Below are positions 1-6,998 of a stretch of DNA of 64,000 nt, one piece after another. Each line of letters opens with the position of its first letter. Position 1 is the first letter of the stretch. The position numbers were made by a program, and so were the translations under genes. Source of the DNA: Amycolatopsis sp. NBRC 101858 (GTDB lineage: Bacteria; Actinomycetota; Actinomycetes; Mycobacteriales; Pseudonocardiaceae); assembly GCF_030269325.1 (NCBI RefSeq), contig NZ_BSTD01000003.1, forward strand, positions 496,001 to 560,000, written 5' to 3'. Below the pieces are notes generated by a model. The model searched no databases. It saw nothing but the letters and a program-made list of their open reading frames with translations, and was not told the origin of the DNA.

Positions 1-48
1 CCGGAGACGCCCGCGGCCCCGGCCGAGGTGACCGAATCCGCGGGGTGA
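1..48 (+). CDS. C-terminal end of an upstream gene (partial)
   Basis: An open frame enters from the left edge and ends at a TGA, giving a Pro/Ala/Glu-rich tail of 15 residues. Its stop lies three bases before the next start codon, so the two genes are probably one operon. In related actinomycetes the gene before a Nei-type glycosylase is often the helicase Lhr; that is context only, since nothing in this tail identifies the protein. Confidence 0.4.
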   Translation, partial: PETPAAPAEVTESAG

Positions 49-51
49 ACC

Positions 52-861
52 GTGCCCGAAGGTGACACCGTCTACCTCGTCGGAAAGCGCTTCGACCGGG
101 CGATCGCGGGAAAGACGTTGCTGCGCGGCCAGTTCCGGGTGCCGCAGCTGGCCACCGTGGACCTCGCCGGCCGCGAGGTGCTCGGCGTCGGGACGGTCGG
201 CAAGCACCTGTTCACCCGCTTCTCCGGCGACCTCACCCTGCACTCGCACCTGATGATGGACGGCATGTGGGACGTCTACCCGGCCGGCGCGAAGTGGCGC
301 CGGCCCGGCCACCACGCCCGCGTGGTCCTGACCGCCGCCGACGTCCAGGTGATCGGCTTCCGCGTCCACGACCTCAAGCTCGTGGCCACGCCGAAGGAAC
401 ACGACCTCGTCGCCCACCTCGGCCCGGACCTGCTGGATCCACAGTGGACGGACGAGCACGCGGCCCGCGCGAGCGCCGCACTGGCCGCCGATCCCGCGCG
501 CGAGCTGGGGCTCGCGCTGCTCGACCAGCGCGTCATGGCGGGCGTCGGGAACCTCTACAAGTGCGAGATCGCCTTCCTGCTCGGCGTGACCCCGTGGACG
601 CCGGTGTCCGAAGTGGACGCACGAGCCACGGTCGCACTGGCCCGCAAGCTGATCCTCACCAACGCCGCCGCCGGGCGCTTCGACCAGAGCACCACCGGCC
701 ACCTCGACCGCAACCGCAAGAACTGGGTCTACGAGCGCACCCGCCAGGGCTGCTTCCGCTGCGGCGGCCAGGTCCTGGTCCGCACGCAGGGCCACGACGC
801 CCGGCGGCGGCCGACGTGGTTCTGCCCGAAGGACCAGCACGGCCCTTCCCCGGCGCAGTAG
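52..861 (+). CDS. nei2: Fpg/Nei-family DNA glycosylase (endonuclease VIII-like)
   Basis: Base-excision repair glycosylase/AP lyase that removes oxidised bases. The protein starts MPEGDTV after a GTG; once Met is removed the N-terminal Pro is the Schiff-base nucleophile and the following Glu the second catalytic residue of this family. The helix-two-turn-helix region (about residues 140-200) includes LLDQRVMAGVGNLYKCE, the conserved DNA-binding stretch. The C-terminal zinc finger begins with CFRC (about residue 236) but its second half reads WFCPKDQH, so the usual fourth Cys is missing and may be replaced by His or Asp. The length of 269 residues is normal. The start lies 3 bases after the previous stop. 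Confidence 0.88.
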   Translation: MPEGDTVYLVGKRFDRAIAGKTLLRGQFRVPQLATVDLAGREVLGVGTVGKHLFTRFSGDLTLHSHLMMDGMWDVYPAGAKWRRPGHHARVVLTAADVQVIGFRVHDLKLVATPKEHDLVAHLGPDLLDPQWTDEHAARASAALAADPARELGLALLDQRVMAGVGNLYKCEIAFLLGVTPWTPVSEVDARATVALARKLILTNAAAGRFDQSTTGHLDRNRKNWVYERTRQGCFRCGGQVLVRTQGHDARRRPTWFCPKDQHGPSPAQ

Positions 862-871
862 ACTCGGCGGC

Positions 872-983
872 GTGACGTCGTTCAAGCTCCCGCTCTACGG
901 GACCGACACCGAACGCGGCGACCTCGCTCCCTGAGCCGCCCGCGCTCCTTACGTCACCCCAGCACTTCCCAGGGAGCTCAGTC
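872..983 (+). promoter_or_regulatory. Leader of the deaminase gene with mini-ORF and SD-sequestering repeat
   Basis: The gap before the deaminase gene contains a possible 20-codon ORF (GTG 872 to TGA 932-934). The last codons and stop of this ORF form GCTCCCTG (926-933), which is perfectly complementary to CAGGGAGC (970-977). The second arm contains the deaminase Shine-Dalgarno AGGGAG. A second pair, GTGACGT (872-878) and ACGTCAC (951-957), encloses the mini-ORF. Ribosomes ending on the mini-ORF would occupy the anti-SD arm. This is inference from pairing only; no known riboswitch class was recognised. Confidence 0.35.
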
Positions 984-2030
984 ATGCCCGGAATCCCCAC
1001 CGGGCAGGCGCTGCGCGCGTTCGCGCACGCCCTGCCCAAGGTCGAACTGCACGTCCACCTCGTCGGCTCGGCGAGCCTGCCGACCGTCCTGGACCTGGCC
1101 CGGCGCCGACCGGCCGCCGGTGTCCCCACCGACGAGCGCGAGCTCGCGGAGTTCTTCACCTTCCGCGACTTCGCCCACTTCCTCACCGTCTACCTCGCGG
1201 TCACCTCGCTCGTGCGCGACCGCCACGACATCCACGCGCTCGTGGCGGGCCTGGCCGCGGATCTCGCCGCGCAGAACTGCCGCTACGCCGAAGTCACCGT
1301 GACGCCCTACAACCACCTGCTCGACGGCGTTCCCGGCGACGACCTGCTGTCCGGGCTCGCCTCCGGCCGGGCCCGCGCCGCCGAACTGGGCGTCGACCTG
1401 GCCTGGTGTTTCGACATTCCCGGCGAAAAGGGCACCAAGGCCGGGCAGGAGACGCTCGTGTTCGCGCTGCGCGAACGCCCGGAGGGCCTGGTTTCCTTCG
1501 GCCTCGGCGGCCCGGAACTCGGCGTCGGGCGCGCGCGGTTCGAGCCGTTCTTCACCCGTGCCAGGGAAGCCGGGCTGCACAGCGTCCCGCACGCCGGCGA
1601 AACCACCGGCCCGGCCACGATCTGGTCCGCGCTGCACGACCTCGGCGCCGAGCGCGTCGGCCACGGCACCAGCTGCGCCGCCGACCCGGCCCTGCTGGAA
1701 CACCTTGCGGCACACCGGATCCCGCTCGAAGTGTGCCCGACGTCGAACGTGCGCACCGGCCAGGTCGCGAGCATCGCCGCCCACCCCGTGCGACGGATGC
1801 TCGACCACGGCGTCGTCGTCACGCTCAACACCGACGACCCGCCGATGTTCGGCGCCACGCTGACGGGCGAGTACGTCGCCGTCGCCGAAACCCTCGGGCT
1901 GACCGCGGCCGAACTGGCGCGGCTGGCGGAGAACGCCGTCGACGCGTCGTTCCTCGGCGAAGAGCGCAAAGCCGGTCTGCGGAGTGAGATCGGAGAAATG
2001 ACATTGCCGGACCCCGGGAACTTCGCCTAG
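984..2030 (+). CDS. add: Adenosine deaminase family protein
   Basis: Metal-dependent amidohydrolase deaminating adenosine or a related 6-aminopurine nucleoside. The metal and catalytic motifs occur in order: HVHLVGS near residue 24, FGLGGPE near 170, the HAGE signature near 203, GHGT near 225 and NTDDPPMF near 280. In some actinomycetes relatives act on aminodeoxyfutalosine in menaquinone synthesis, so the exact substrate is uncertain. The length of 348 residues is typical. ATG follows the SD AGGGAG with 7-base spacing. That SD can be masked by the leader repeat described upstream. Confidence 0.85.
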   Translation: MPGIPTGQALRAFAHALPKVELHVHLVGSASLPTVLDLARRRPAAGVPTDERELAEFFTFRDFAHFLTVYLAVTSLVRDRHDIHALVAGLAADLAAQNCRYAEVTVTPYNHLLDGVPGDDLLSGLASGRARAAELGVDLAWCFDIPGEKGTKAGQETLVFALRERPEGLVSFGLGGPELGVGRARFEPFFTRAREAGLHSVPHAGETTGPATIWSALHDLGAERVGHGTSCAADPALLEHLAAHRIPLEVCPTSNVRTGQVASIAAHPVRRMLDHGVVVTLNTDDPPMFGATLTGEYVAVAETLGLTAAELARLAENAVDASFLGEERKAGLRSEIGEMTLPDPGNFA

Positions 2031-2033
2031 CGT
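2004..2033 (+). promoter_or_regulatory. Candidate promoter for the structured RNA
   Basis: TTGCCG (2004-2009) and TAGCGT (2028-2033) are separated by 18 bases, a good match to the principal-sigma consensus TTGACn/TAnnnT. The promoter lies across the end of the deaminase gene and would start transcription near 2040, just before the hairpin-rich region. Confidence 0.5.
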
Positions 2034-2039
2034 GGCAGT

Positions 2040-2285
2040 ACACAAGAGAGGAGGTGGTCCTAAGTTGTATTCCAACAGGACTTGTGAGGTGGCTGTCCGC
2101 TAGCGGATGGCACGTGGAGGACTTTGAGCAGCGTTACAGCTGAGCCACCTTCGGCTCATCGCCTGCTCCACGTGATGCCTGATAGCGAATACCAGGCAGT
2201 CACCGTGCCCCCGGGGTTTCCGAGCACCAGTCCGGCTCGGGCTCAAGCGTTTGACGGCGCTTGAGAGACACCCCGGGGGTTCCTT
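2040..2285 (+). ncRNA. Highly structured RNA of unknown family
   Basis: This segment folds almost end to end. GTCCT/AGGAC (2057-2061, 2077-2081) with inner GTTG/CAAC form the first hairpin. A long stem is built from CACGTG (2111-2116, 2169-2174), GAGCAG/CTGCTC (2126-2131, 2163-2168) and TGAGCC/GGCTCA (2141-2146, 2153-2158). TGCCTG/CAGGCA (2176-2181, 2193-2198) forms the next. CCCCCGGGGT/ACCCCGGGGG (2208-2217, 2270-2279) encloses two hairpins, CCGAGC/GCTCGG (2220-2225, 2235-2240) and CTCAAGCG/CGCTTGAG (2242-2249, 2258-2265). Base use is less GC-biased than in flanking genes. An AGGAGG sits at 2049-2054. It does not match what I know of tmRNA, RNase P, SRP or 6S RNA. It could be a regulatory leader carrying short ORFs or a free sRNA. 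Confidence 0.6.
2124..2264 (+). CDS. Possible 46-residue protein inside the structured RNA
   Basis: A TTG start (2124) follows GGAGGA and overlaps the TGA of a six-codon ORF (ATG 2107). The peptide contains HRLLHVMPDSEYQAVTVPP and ends at a TGA inside the terminator-like hairpin. SD spacing is only about 3 bases, so direct initiation would be weak. A second frame from GTG 2054 to TGA 2141 leads into the same frame after a +1 slip at AGC-TGA. The sequence is strongly paired, so it may be RNA rather than protein. No family was recognised. Confidence 0.22.
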   Translation: MSSVTAEPPSAHRLLHVMPDSEYQAVTVPPGFPSTSPARAQAFDGA

Positions 2286-2417
2286 AATGCGCTCATTTTG
2301 TGCAGGTCACGCCGCCGGTCGGCGCCGGACGACCGCCCAGCGATCCGACGCCGGGGTTCGCTGAACGCGTTACTCCGTTCTGTCCCCCGGACGGCTGAAG
2401 GTCGCTAGCCTGGAAGC

Positions 2418-2987
2418 ATGCTCAGGCCCGACTACCCGATCACCACGGCTCGGCTGCTCCTGCGCCCGTTCACGCCCGACGACCTCGACGCGCTGAACTC
2501 CTTCCAGTCCCGTGCCGATGTCGCCCGCTACCTCTACTGGGGCCCGCGCAGCCGCGCCGAATCGGCCGCCGCGCTCGCGAAACGGGTGCACAGCTCGACG
2601 TTGACCAAGGAAGGGCAGTTCCTGGCCGTGGCGGTCGAACTGGCCGCGACCGGGCAGCTGATCGGCGACCTGAACCTGGAGTGGCTCAGCAGCGAGCACC
2701 GGCAGGGCGAGATCGGGTTCGTCTTCCACCCGGACCACCACGGCAAGGGCCTGGCCGCGGAGGCGACCACGGAACTGCTGCGGCTGGGCTTCGAGGACCT
2801 GGGGCTGCACCGCGTCATCGGCCGCTGCGACGGCCGCAACACCGCGTCCGCCGCGCTGATGGAGCGGCTCGGGATGCGCGAGGAAGCGCACCTGCGGGAG
2901 AACGAGATCGTCAAGGGCGAGTGGACCGACGAGCTGGTCTACGCGATGCTCGAAGACGAGTGGAAGGCCCGCGAAGCCGCCGAATAA
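2418..2987 (+). CDS. GNAT acetyltransferase, RimJ/RimL type
   Basis: Predicted acetyl-CoA-dependent N-acetyltransferase of 189 residues. The start TTARLLLRPFTPDDLD is typical of the RimJ/RimL branch that acetylates ribosomal-protein N termini or small amines. The acetyl-CoA loop is seen as FVFHPDHHGKGLAAEAT (about residues 98-114), followed by the C-terminal GRCDGRNTASAALMERLGM segment. A -10 box TAGCCT (2406-2411) lies six bases before the ATG, so the mRNA is probably leaderless. The substrate cannot be told from sequence. Confidence 0.8.
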   Translation: MLRPDYPITTARLLLRPFTPDDLDALNSFQSRADVARYLYWGPRSRAESAAALAKRVHSSTLTKEGQFLAVAVELAATGQLIGDLNLEWLSSEHRQGEIGFVFHPDHHGKGLAAEATTELLRLGFEDLGLHRVIGRCDGRNTASAALMERLGMREEAHLRENEIVKGEWTDELVYAMLEDEWKAREAAE

Positions 2988-3053
2988 GTGGCCGTGTTCA
3001 CCCCGGGGTGACGCTCCGGTCGCGCGGTTCGCGTGGTTTGGCAGCATGGGGGC

Positions 3054-4097
3054 GTGTTCTTCGACAAGATCGTCCGCCCGGCGCTGTACCGGCTCTCCTA
3101 CCACGACCCCGAGCTGGTGCACGAGCGCACGATCGGCGTCCTGGCCCGGCTCGGCAAGGCGGCACCCGCACTCGGCGGGGCGCTGCGCGTCGACGACCCG
3201 GTGACCGTGCTGGGCCTGCGGTTCCCCAACCGCGTCGGCCTCGCCGCCGGGATGGACAAGAACGGCCGCGCGCTGCCCGCGTGGGCCGCGCTGGGCTTCG
3301 GCTTCGTCGAGGTCGGCACGGTGACGCGGCTGGCCCAGCCGGGCAACCCGAAGCCGCGGCTGTTCAGCCTCCCCGCCAGCGACGCGGTGATCAACCGCAT
3401 GGGCTTCAACAACGACGGTGCGGAAGCGCTTGCGGCCAAGCTCGCGCGCGACGGGAAACCCGGCGTGCCGCTCGGGATCAGCATCGGCAAGTCGAAGGTC
3501 ACGCCCCTCGAAGACGCCGTCGAGGACTACCGGTTCTCCCTGCGTGCGCTGTACCCGTACGCCGACTACTTCGCCGTCAACGTCAGCTCGCCGAACACCC
3601 CGGGGCTGCGGCAGCTGCAGGACCGCGCCGCGCTCGGCGAACTGCTCGGGGAGCTGCGCGCGACGGCCGCGGAGCTCGCCGGCGCGGGCACGCCCACGCC
3701 GATCCTGGTGAAGGTCGCGCCGGACCTGACCGACGACGCCCTCGGCGAGCTCTTGGAGGTCGCGCTCGAGCACGGCGTCGCCGGGATCATCGCCACGAAC
3801 ACGACGCTCGCCCGCGACGGCATCGTGCCCGCGGAGAGCAGCCTGGCCGGACAGGCGGGAGGACTGTCCGGCCGGCCGCTGACCACCCGCGCGGCGGAGG
3901 TCGTGCGGTTCGTGCACGACCACACCGGCGGGAACCTGCCGATCATCGGCGTCGGCGGGATCATGGGCCCCGGCGACGCCGTCCGGCTGGTGGACGCGGG
4001 CGCGTCGCTCGTGCAGCTCTACAGCGGGTTCGCGCTGCACGGGCCCGGTCTGGTGCGCCGGGTCAGCCGGGGTCTCGCGGCCCGGCCGTCGAGGTGA
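3054..4097 (+). CDS. pyrD: Dihydroorotate dehydrogenase, class 2 (quinone)
   Basis: Membrane-associated FMN enzyme oxidising dihydroorotate to orotate in pyrimidine synthesis with a quinone acceptor. Class 2 features are present: an N-terminal membrane-contact helix region (FFDKIVRPALYRL), GLAAGMDKNG, the MGFNNDG motif, FAVNVSSPNTPGLRQLQ with the catalytic Ser, and VKVAPDL. It ends with a GVGGI-type phosphate-binding loop, GVGGIMGPGDA. The chosen GTG gives 347 residues; an upstream GTG at 3033 would add seven residues with no SD. The 3' end overlaps the convergent gene by 35 bases. Confidence 0.9.
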   Translation: MFFDKIVRPALYRLSYHDPELVHERTIGVLARLGKAAPALGGALRVDDPVTVLGLRFPNRVGLAAGMDKNGRALPAWAALGFGFVEVGTVTRLAQPGNPKPRLFSLPASDAVINRMGFNNDGAEALAAKLARDGKPGVPLGISIGKSKVTPLEDAVEDYRFSLRALYPYADYFAVNVSSPNTPGLRQLQDRAALGELLGELRATAAELAGAGTPTPILVKVAPDLTDDALGELLEVALEHGVAGIIATNTTLARDGIVPAESSLAGQAGGLSGRPLTTRAAEVVRFVHDHTGGNLPIIGVGGIMGPGDAVRLVDAGASLVQLYSGFALHGPGLVRRVSRGLAARPSR

Positions 4098-5508
4098 ACC
4101 GGACGTACCCGCGCCAGGATTCGTAGCGGTCCAGACCGGCTCCGGCCGCTTGCGGGTCGCACCGGACCGCCAGGGGCCGGGAGCCGTCGTCGAGCTCGAC
4201 GCGGTCCAGCACGAACGGTTCCTTCAGCGTGGTGGCGAACCGCTCGAACGCCGCCGGGGACAGCCGCCAGCTTTCGCCGTCGAGACTGCTGCCCTCGGCG
4301 TGGTCCAGCACGCCCGGCTGCGGCGGCTCGGTGTCCAGCAGCACCATCCGGTAGCTCTCGGTGGTCCGGACCGGCCGGGTGAACCGGGCGCCGAGCTCGG
4401 TGAGCCGGGTGTTGAGCGGCTGGCCGCGCAGGTGCGCGCCGAACACGACGACGTCCTCGCCCGGTTCGGGGTAGGGCGTCATGGGCTCGTCCGTGCAGAC
4501 CGTCGCGAGGTCCAGGCCGATCTGGTCCTCGAACGCCCGAGTCAGGAAGGTGACGCCGAACGGGCGCTTGTCGCCCGGCCGCACCGGGACGGTGACCGCC
4601 GCCAGGTCGAGCAGGTTCGCGAAGGCCGTGCAGCCGGCCAGGCGGTGGTCGACGGCGGCCGGGTCGGCCAGGGCTTCGGCGAGTTCCGGGTGATCCGGCA
4701 CAGTGGGCACGAGGAGCGCGTCGAAGCCGTCCGGTACCTCTCCCGAGAGGATGACCGGTTCGAGGACGACGCCCGCCGCCGTCAGCCGCTTCACGGTGTC
4801 TTCGAAGGCGATGGCCGCGGCGGGTCCCAAGGGCAGGTCGCGCGCGTACGCGACGCGCGGGTGTTCGCCGGCGCCGAGGCGGACGTCGGCGGGCCAGGTG
4901 CGGGCCGGGGAAACGCCGTCCGGCCCGGTCATCAGGGCGAGCGCACGCCGGCCGGCGACCAGGCCGGTCGTGTGGACGGAGACGGCTTCGGAGGCGCGGA
5001 CGCCGGTCATCGGCAGCAGGCCGCGGGTCGGCTTCAGCGCGACAACGGCGTTCAGGGCCGCCGGGACCGCGCCCGCGGTGCTCAGCGCCAGGTCGACGAT
5101 GCCCAGTGCGACGACGACCGCCGCGCCGCGGCCGCCGGTCTTCGTCCGGTCCCAGGCCGAGGCCACGGTGGCGGCCCCGGTCTTGCCGAGCACGACGGCG
5201 CCGGCCGCGGTGAGCCGGGAGACGACCGTGGCGCTGGTTTCCGGGACCGAGCGGCCGGACGGCTGGCCGGCGACGTCGATCAGGTCCGGCACGGTGAAGA
5301 CGGTGCCCGCCAGCGGCAGGTTCTCCCCCGCCTGGACGCGTTCTTCGACGGCCTTGGCGTCGACGAGGACGTCCTCGACGGCGCGGAGGGTGGACCAGAG
5401 CTCGGGACGGTTCGCTTCGGTGATGCGCTCGAAGGCCGCGATGACGCGCTGCGAGGCGGTGGGCGGGGTCGGCGGCGTGGGATCCGGGTCCGGCGGGAGC
5501 GTGTTCAC
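4063..5508 (-). CDS. Allophanate-hydrolase-like protein with degenerate amidase domain
   Basis: A protein of 481 residues with two parts. The first 300 residues or so resemble the amidase-signature fold (ENLPLAGTVFTVPDLIDVAG, AGAVVLGKTG, VALKPTRGLLPMTGV, DALLVPT). The catalytic Lys expected in the first block is Pro (TVPD), and the Gly/Ser-rich cis-Ser/nucleophile block is replaced by LALSTAGAVPAALNAVVALKP. The last 130 residues (VVFGAHLRGQPLNTRL onward) resemble the C-terminal domain of allophanate hydrolase AtzF. No urea carboxylase gene is adjacent. It is probably a non-amidase paralogue that keeps the second domain. The annotation as a hydrolase is doubtful. Confidence 0.65.
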   Translation of the reverse strand: MNTLPPDPDPTPPTPPTASQRVIAAFERITEANRPELWSTLRAVEDVLVDAKAVEERVQAGENLPLAGTVFTVPDLIDVAGQPSGRSVPETSATVVSRLTAAGAVVLGKTGAATVASAWDRTKTGGRGAAVVVALGIVDLALSTAGAVPAALNAVVALKPTRGLLPMTGVRASEAVSVHTTGLVAGRRALALMTGPDGVSPARTWPADVRLGAGEHPRVAYARDLPLGPAAAIAFEDTVKRLTAAGVVLEPVILSGEVPDGFDALLVPTVPDHPELAEALADPAAVDHRLAGCTAFANLLDLAAVTVPVRPGDKRPFGVTFLTRAFEDQIGLDLATVCTDEPMTPYPEPGEDVVVFGAHLRGQPLNTRLTELGARFTRPVRTTESYRMVLLDTEPPQPGVLDHAEGSSLDGESWRLSPAAFERFATTLKEPFVLDRVELDDGSRPLAVRCDPQAAGAGLDRYESWRGYVRFTSTAGPRDPG

Positions 5509-5817
5509 GGGGCGTCCTTCCCTCGGCGATCGAGAAAGTCCACTGTGTACGGTCGGCGCCGGCGATCCTCAAAGCACGGCGGGCCTCCCGGCTAGTGACA
5601 CCTCTGCATGCATGACAGAAACGTTAGGTGGTCGACGTTTCCGTAGCCAGCTGTTTCCGATTACGCGCGGGTTTCGGGACCAAGAGGTGAACAGGGCGCG
5701 ACGCCGGGGTGAAACGCACGATCACGCACGCCGGGTGACGAACGGCCGGTTCCCCCGGATGCGGCACCCGAACGGCCGAGTTTGAAACCTCAAGCGGCCC
5801 AACGAACCCGGAATTCG
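5509..5817. other. Intergenic region without a recognised gene
   Basis: About 310 bases between the allophanate-hydrolase-like gene and the repeat element. It should hold the promoter of the leftward gene, but no convincing -35/-10 pair could be fixed. A minus-strand open frame here runs into the repeats and has no family features, so it is not called. Confidence 0.5.
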
Positions 5818-5964
5818 CGTGATCAGGGGGTCGGCACGCGTGATGGGACGGTCGACACGCGTGATCCGGGGGTCGACACACCGTGGCCAGGCCAAGTTCG
5901 CCGTGTCGACCCTTCAATCACGCGTGTCGACTGCTCGATCACGCGTGTCGACCCTTCGCTCACG
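5818..5964. repeat. 147-bp palindromic array of 21-bp units, copy 1
   Basis: Three head-to-tail units of exactly 21 bp (starting 5818, 5839, 5860; consensus CGTGAT-N7-TCGACACG) are followed by a unique 21-bp centre (5881-5901). Three inverted units of 21 bp follow (5902, 5923, 5944). The same architecture recurs at 47561-47707. It ends 12 bases before the stop codon of pspM, so it lies at the 3' end of the psp operon. The whole can fold into a long hairpin or bind a protein in register, since 21 bp is two helical turns. Units are not separated by variable spacers, so it is not a CRISPR. Confidence 0.85.
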
Positions 5965-5976
5965 CGGGAGCTCGGG

Positions 5977-6969
5977 TCAGGAGAGTTCGCGCAGGGCCAT
6001 GGCGAGGCCGGCCAAGCGGTCGGTGGCGTCGGTGAGGGCTTGCTTGGACGTCACGAGGCCGTCGCTCGACGCGGCGACCGTGTGGCCGGCCGCGGCGACC
6101 AGGCCGCGGTAGCCCTCGAGGCCGTCGTCGAGCTGTTCGCGGAGCTTGCCGACCGCCGCGTCCAGGGCCGCCTGCTCGCGGGCCGGGGCGGAGTTGCGGC
6201 CGCGTTCGATCGCCTGGATGCGGCCCGCCAGGCCGCGCAGGGCGGCCGCGGCTTCGGTCGCGGTCTGCCCGGCGTCCGCGACGGACACTTCGGACACCGG
6301 CACCGTGCCCACGGAGGACGGTACGGAGAGCTGGCGCAGCAGCTCGCCCAGGGAGGCCTCGCACTCCGCGAGCCGTTCCATCGGCTCGCGCGCGGCGGAT
6401 CCCGCGGGCGGCAGCGGCGGCGGGCCGGCCGGTGCGGTGGGGAGCTGGGTGCGCTTCAGTTCACGCAGTTTGAGTCCGCTTCGGACGCCGAACGTCCCGA
6501 AGACGACGGCGCCGGCGAACGCCATGATCGCCTGCGGCATCATCGGCGCGCCGGCAGCGCTCATCCAGCCGAGCCCGGCCGAGACGGCGAGGACGCCGCA
6601 CAGGATCGTCAGCAGGATCCACAGCGTCATCGCGCGCGACGTCCGGCGCTTGCGGCGCTCGTGCTTCGCGGCCGGGTGGTTCCAGCGGTCCCACTTGGCC
6701 CGGGCCTCGGCGAACGCCGGGACCTGGTTCGCCATGGTCGAGAACGTCGCCGCCACGTCGGGCCGCCGGACCGGCGGCCGCTGCAGCGGGTTCGGCCGGG
6801 GGCGCGGTGGTGCGGGCTTCCCGCCGGCCTGGTCGGCCGGCGGGAAGTACTTCTGCACCTTCTGGAGCTTTTCCTGGGCGCGCACGGCGTAGTCGGGCAG
6901 CTTCTCGATGTGCTTCTCCAGCTTCGCGCTGAACTCGCCGAAGTCGCGTCGTCTGCCCTGCTGCCCCAT
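5977..6969 (-). CDS. pspM: PspM-like phage-shock membrane protein
   Basis: Predicted membrane partner of PspA in the actinobacterial envelope-stress system (Rv2743c type). The N terminus is charged and soluble (residues 1-110, Pro-rich at 50-70). Two adjacent membrane segments follow (about 115-140 and 147-165), then a long Ala-rich helical C terminus (about 205-330) likely to form coiled coil. The start ATG follows a GGGGG SD and lies 29 bases after the pspA stop. Assignment rests on position next to pspA-clgR, two TM segments and size; sequence conservation of this family is low. Confidence 0.72.
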   Translation of the reverse strand: MGQQGRRRDFGEFSAKLEKHIEKLPDYAVRAQEKLQKVQKYFPPADQAGGKPAPPRPRPNPLQRPPVRRPDVAATFSTMANQVPAFAEARAKWDRWNHPAAKHERRKRRTSRAMTLWILLTILCGVLAVSAGLGWMSAAGAPMMPQAIMAFAGAVVFGTFGVRSGLKLRELKRTQLPTAPAGPPPLPPAGSAAREPMERLAECEASLGELLRQLSVPSSVGTVPVSEVSVADAGQTATEAAAALRGLAGRIQAIERGRNSAPAREQAALDAAVGKLREQLDDGLEGYRGLVAAAGHTVAASSDGLVTSKQALTDATDRLAGLAMALRELS

Positions 6970-6998
6970 GCTCGCCCCCTTCGAACTCGCTGCCCGCG

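Noticed and set aside
2040..2285. tmRNA, RNase P RNA, SRP RNA or 6S RNA
   Set aside because: No tag-peptide/CCA end, no P4 or P15 elements, no SRP GGAA loop region, and the 5' and 3' ends do not pair as in 6S RNA.
2370..4040. Minus-strand frame of 556 codons
   Set aside because: It is the antisense of the acetyltransferase and pyrD genes, a normal effect of GC-biased third positions.
5624..5917. Minus-strand 97-codon frame with repeated His-Ala-Cys-Arg-Pro blocks
   Set aside because: Its repeats are just the translation of the 21-bp DNA units; no SD, no family, and the composition is not protein-like.
5818..5964. CRISPR array
   Set aside because: Units are contiguous without variable spacers, arms are inverted, and no cas genes are present.
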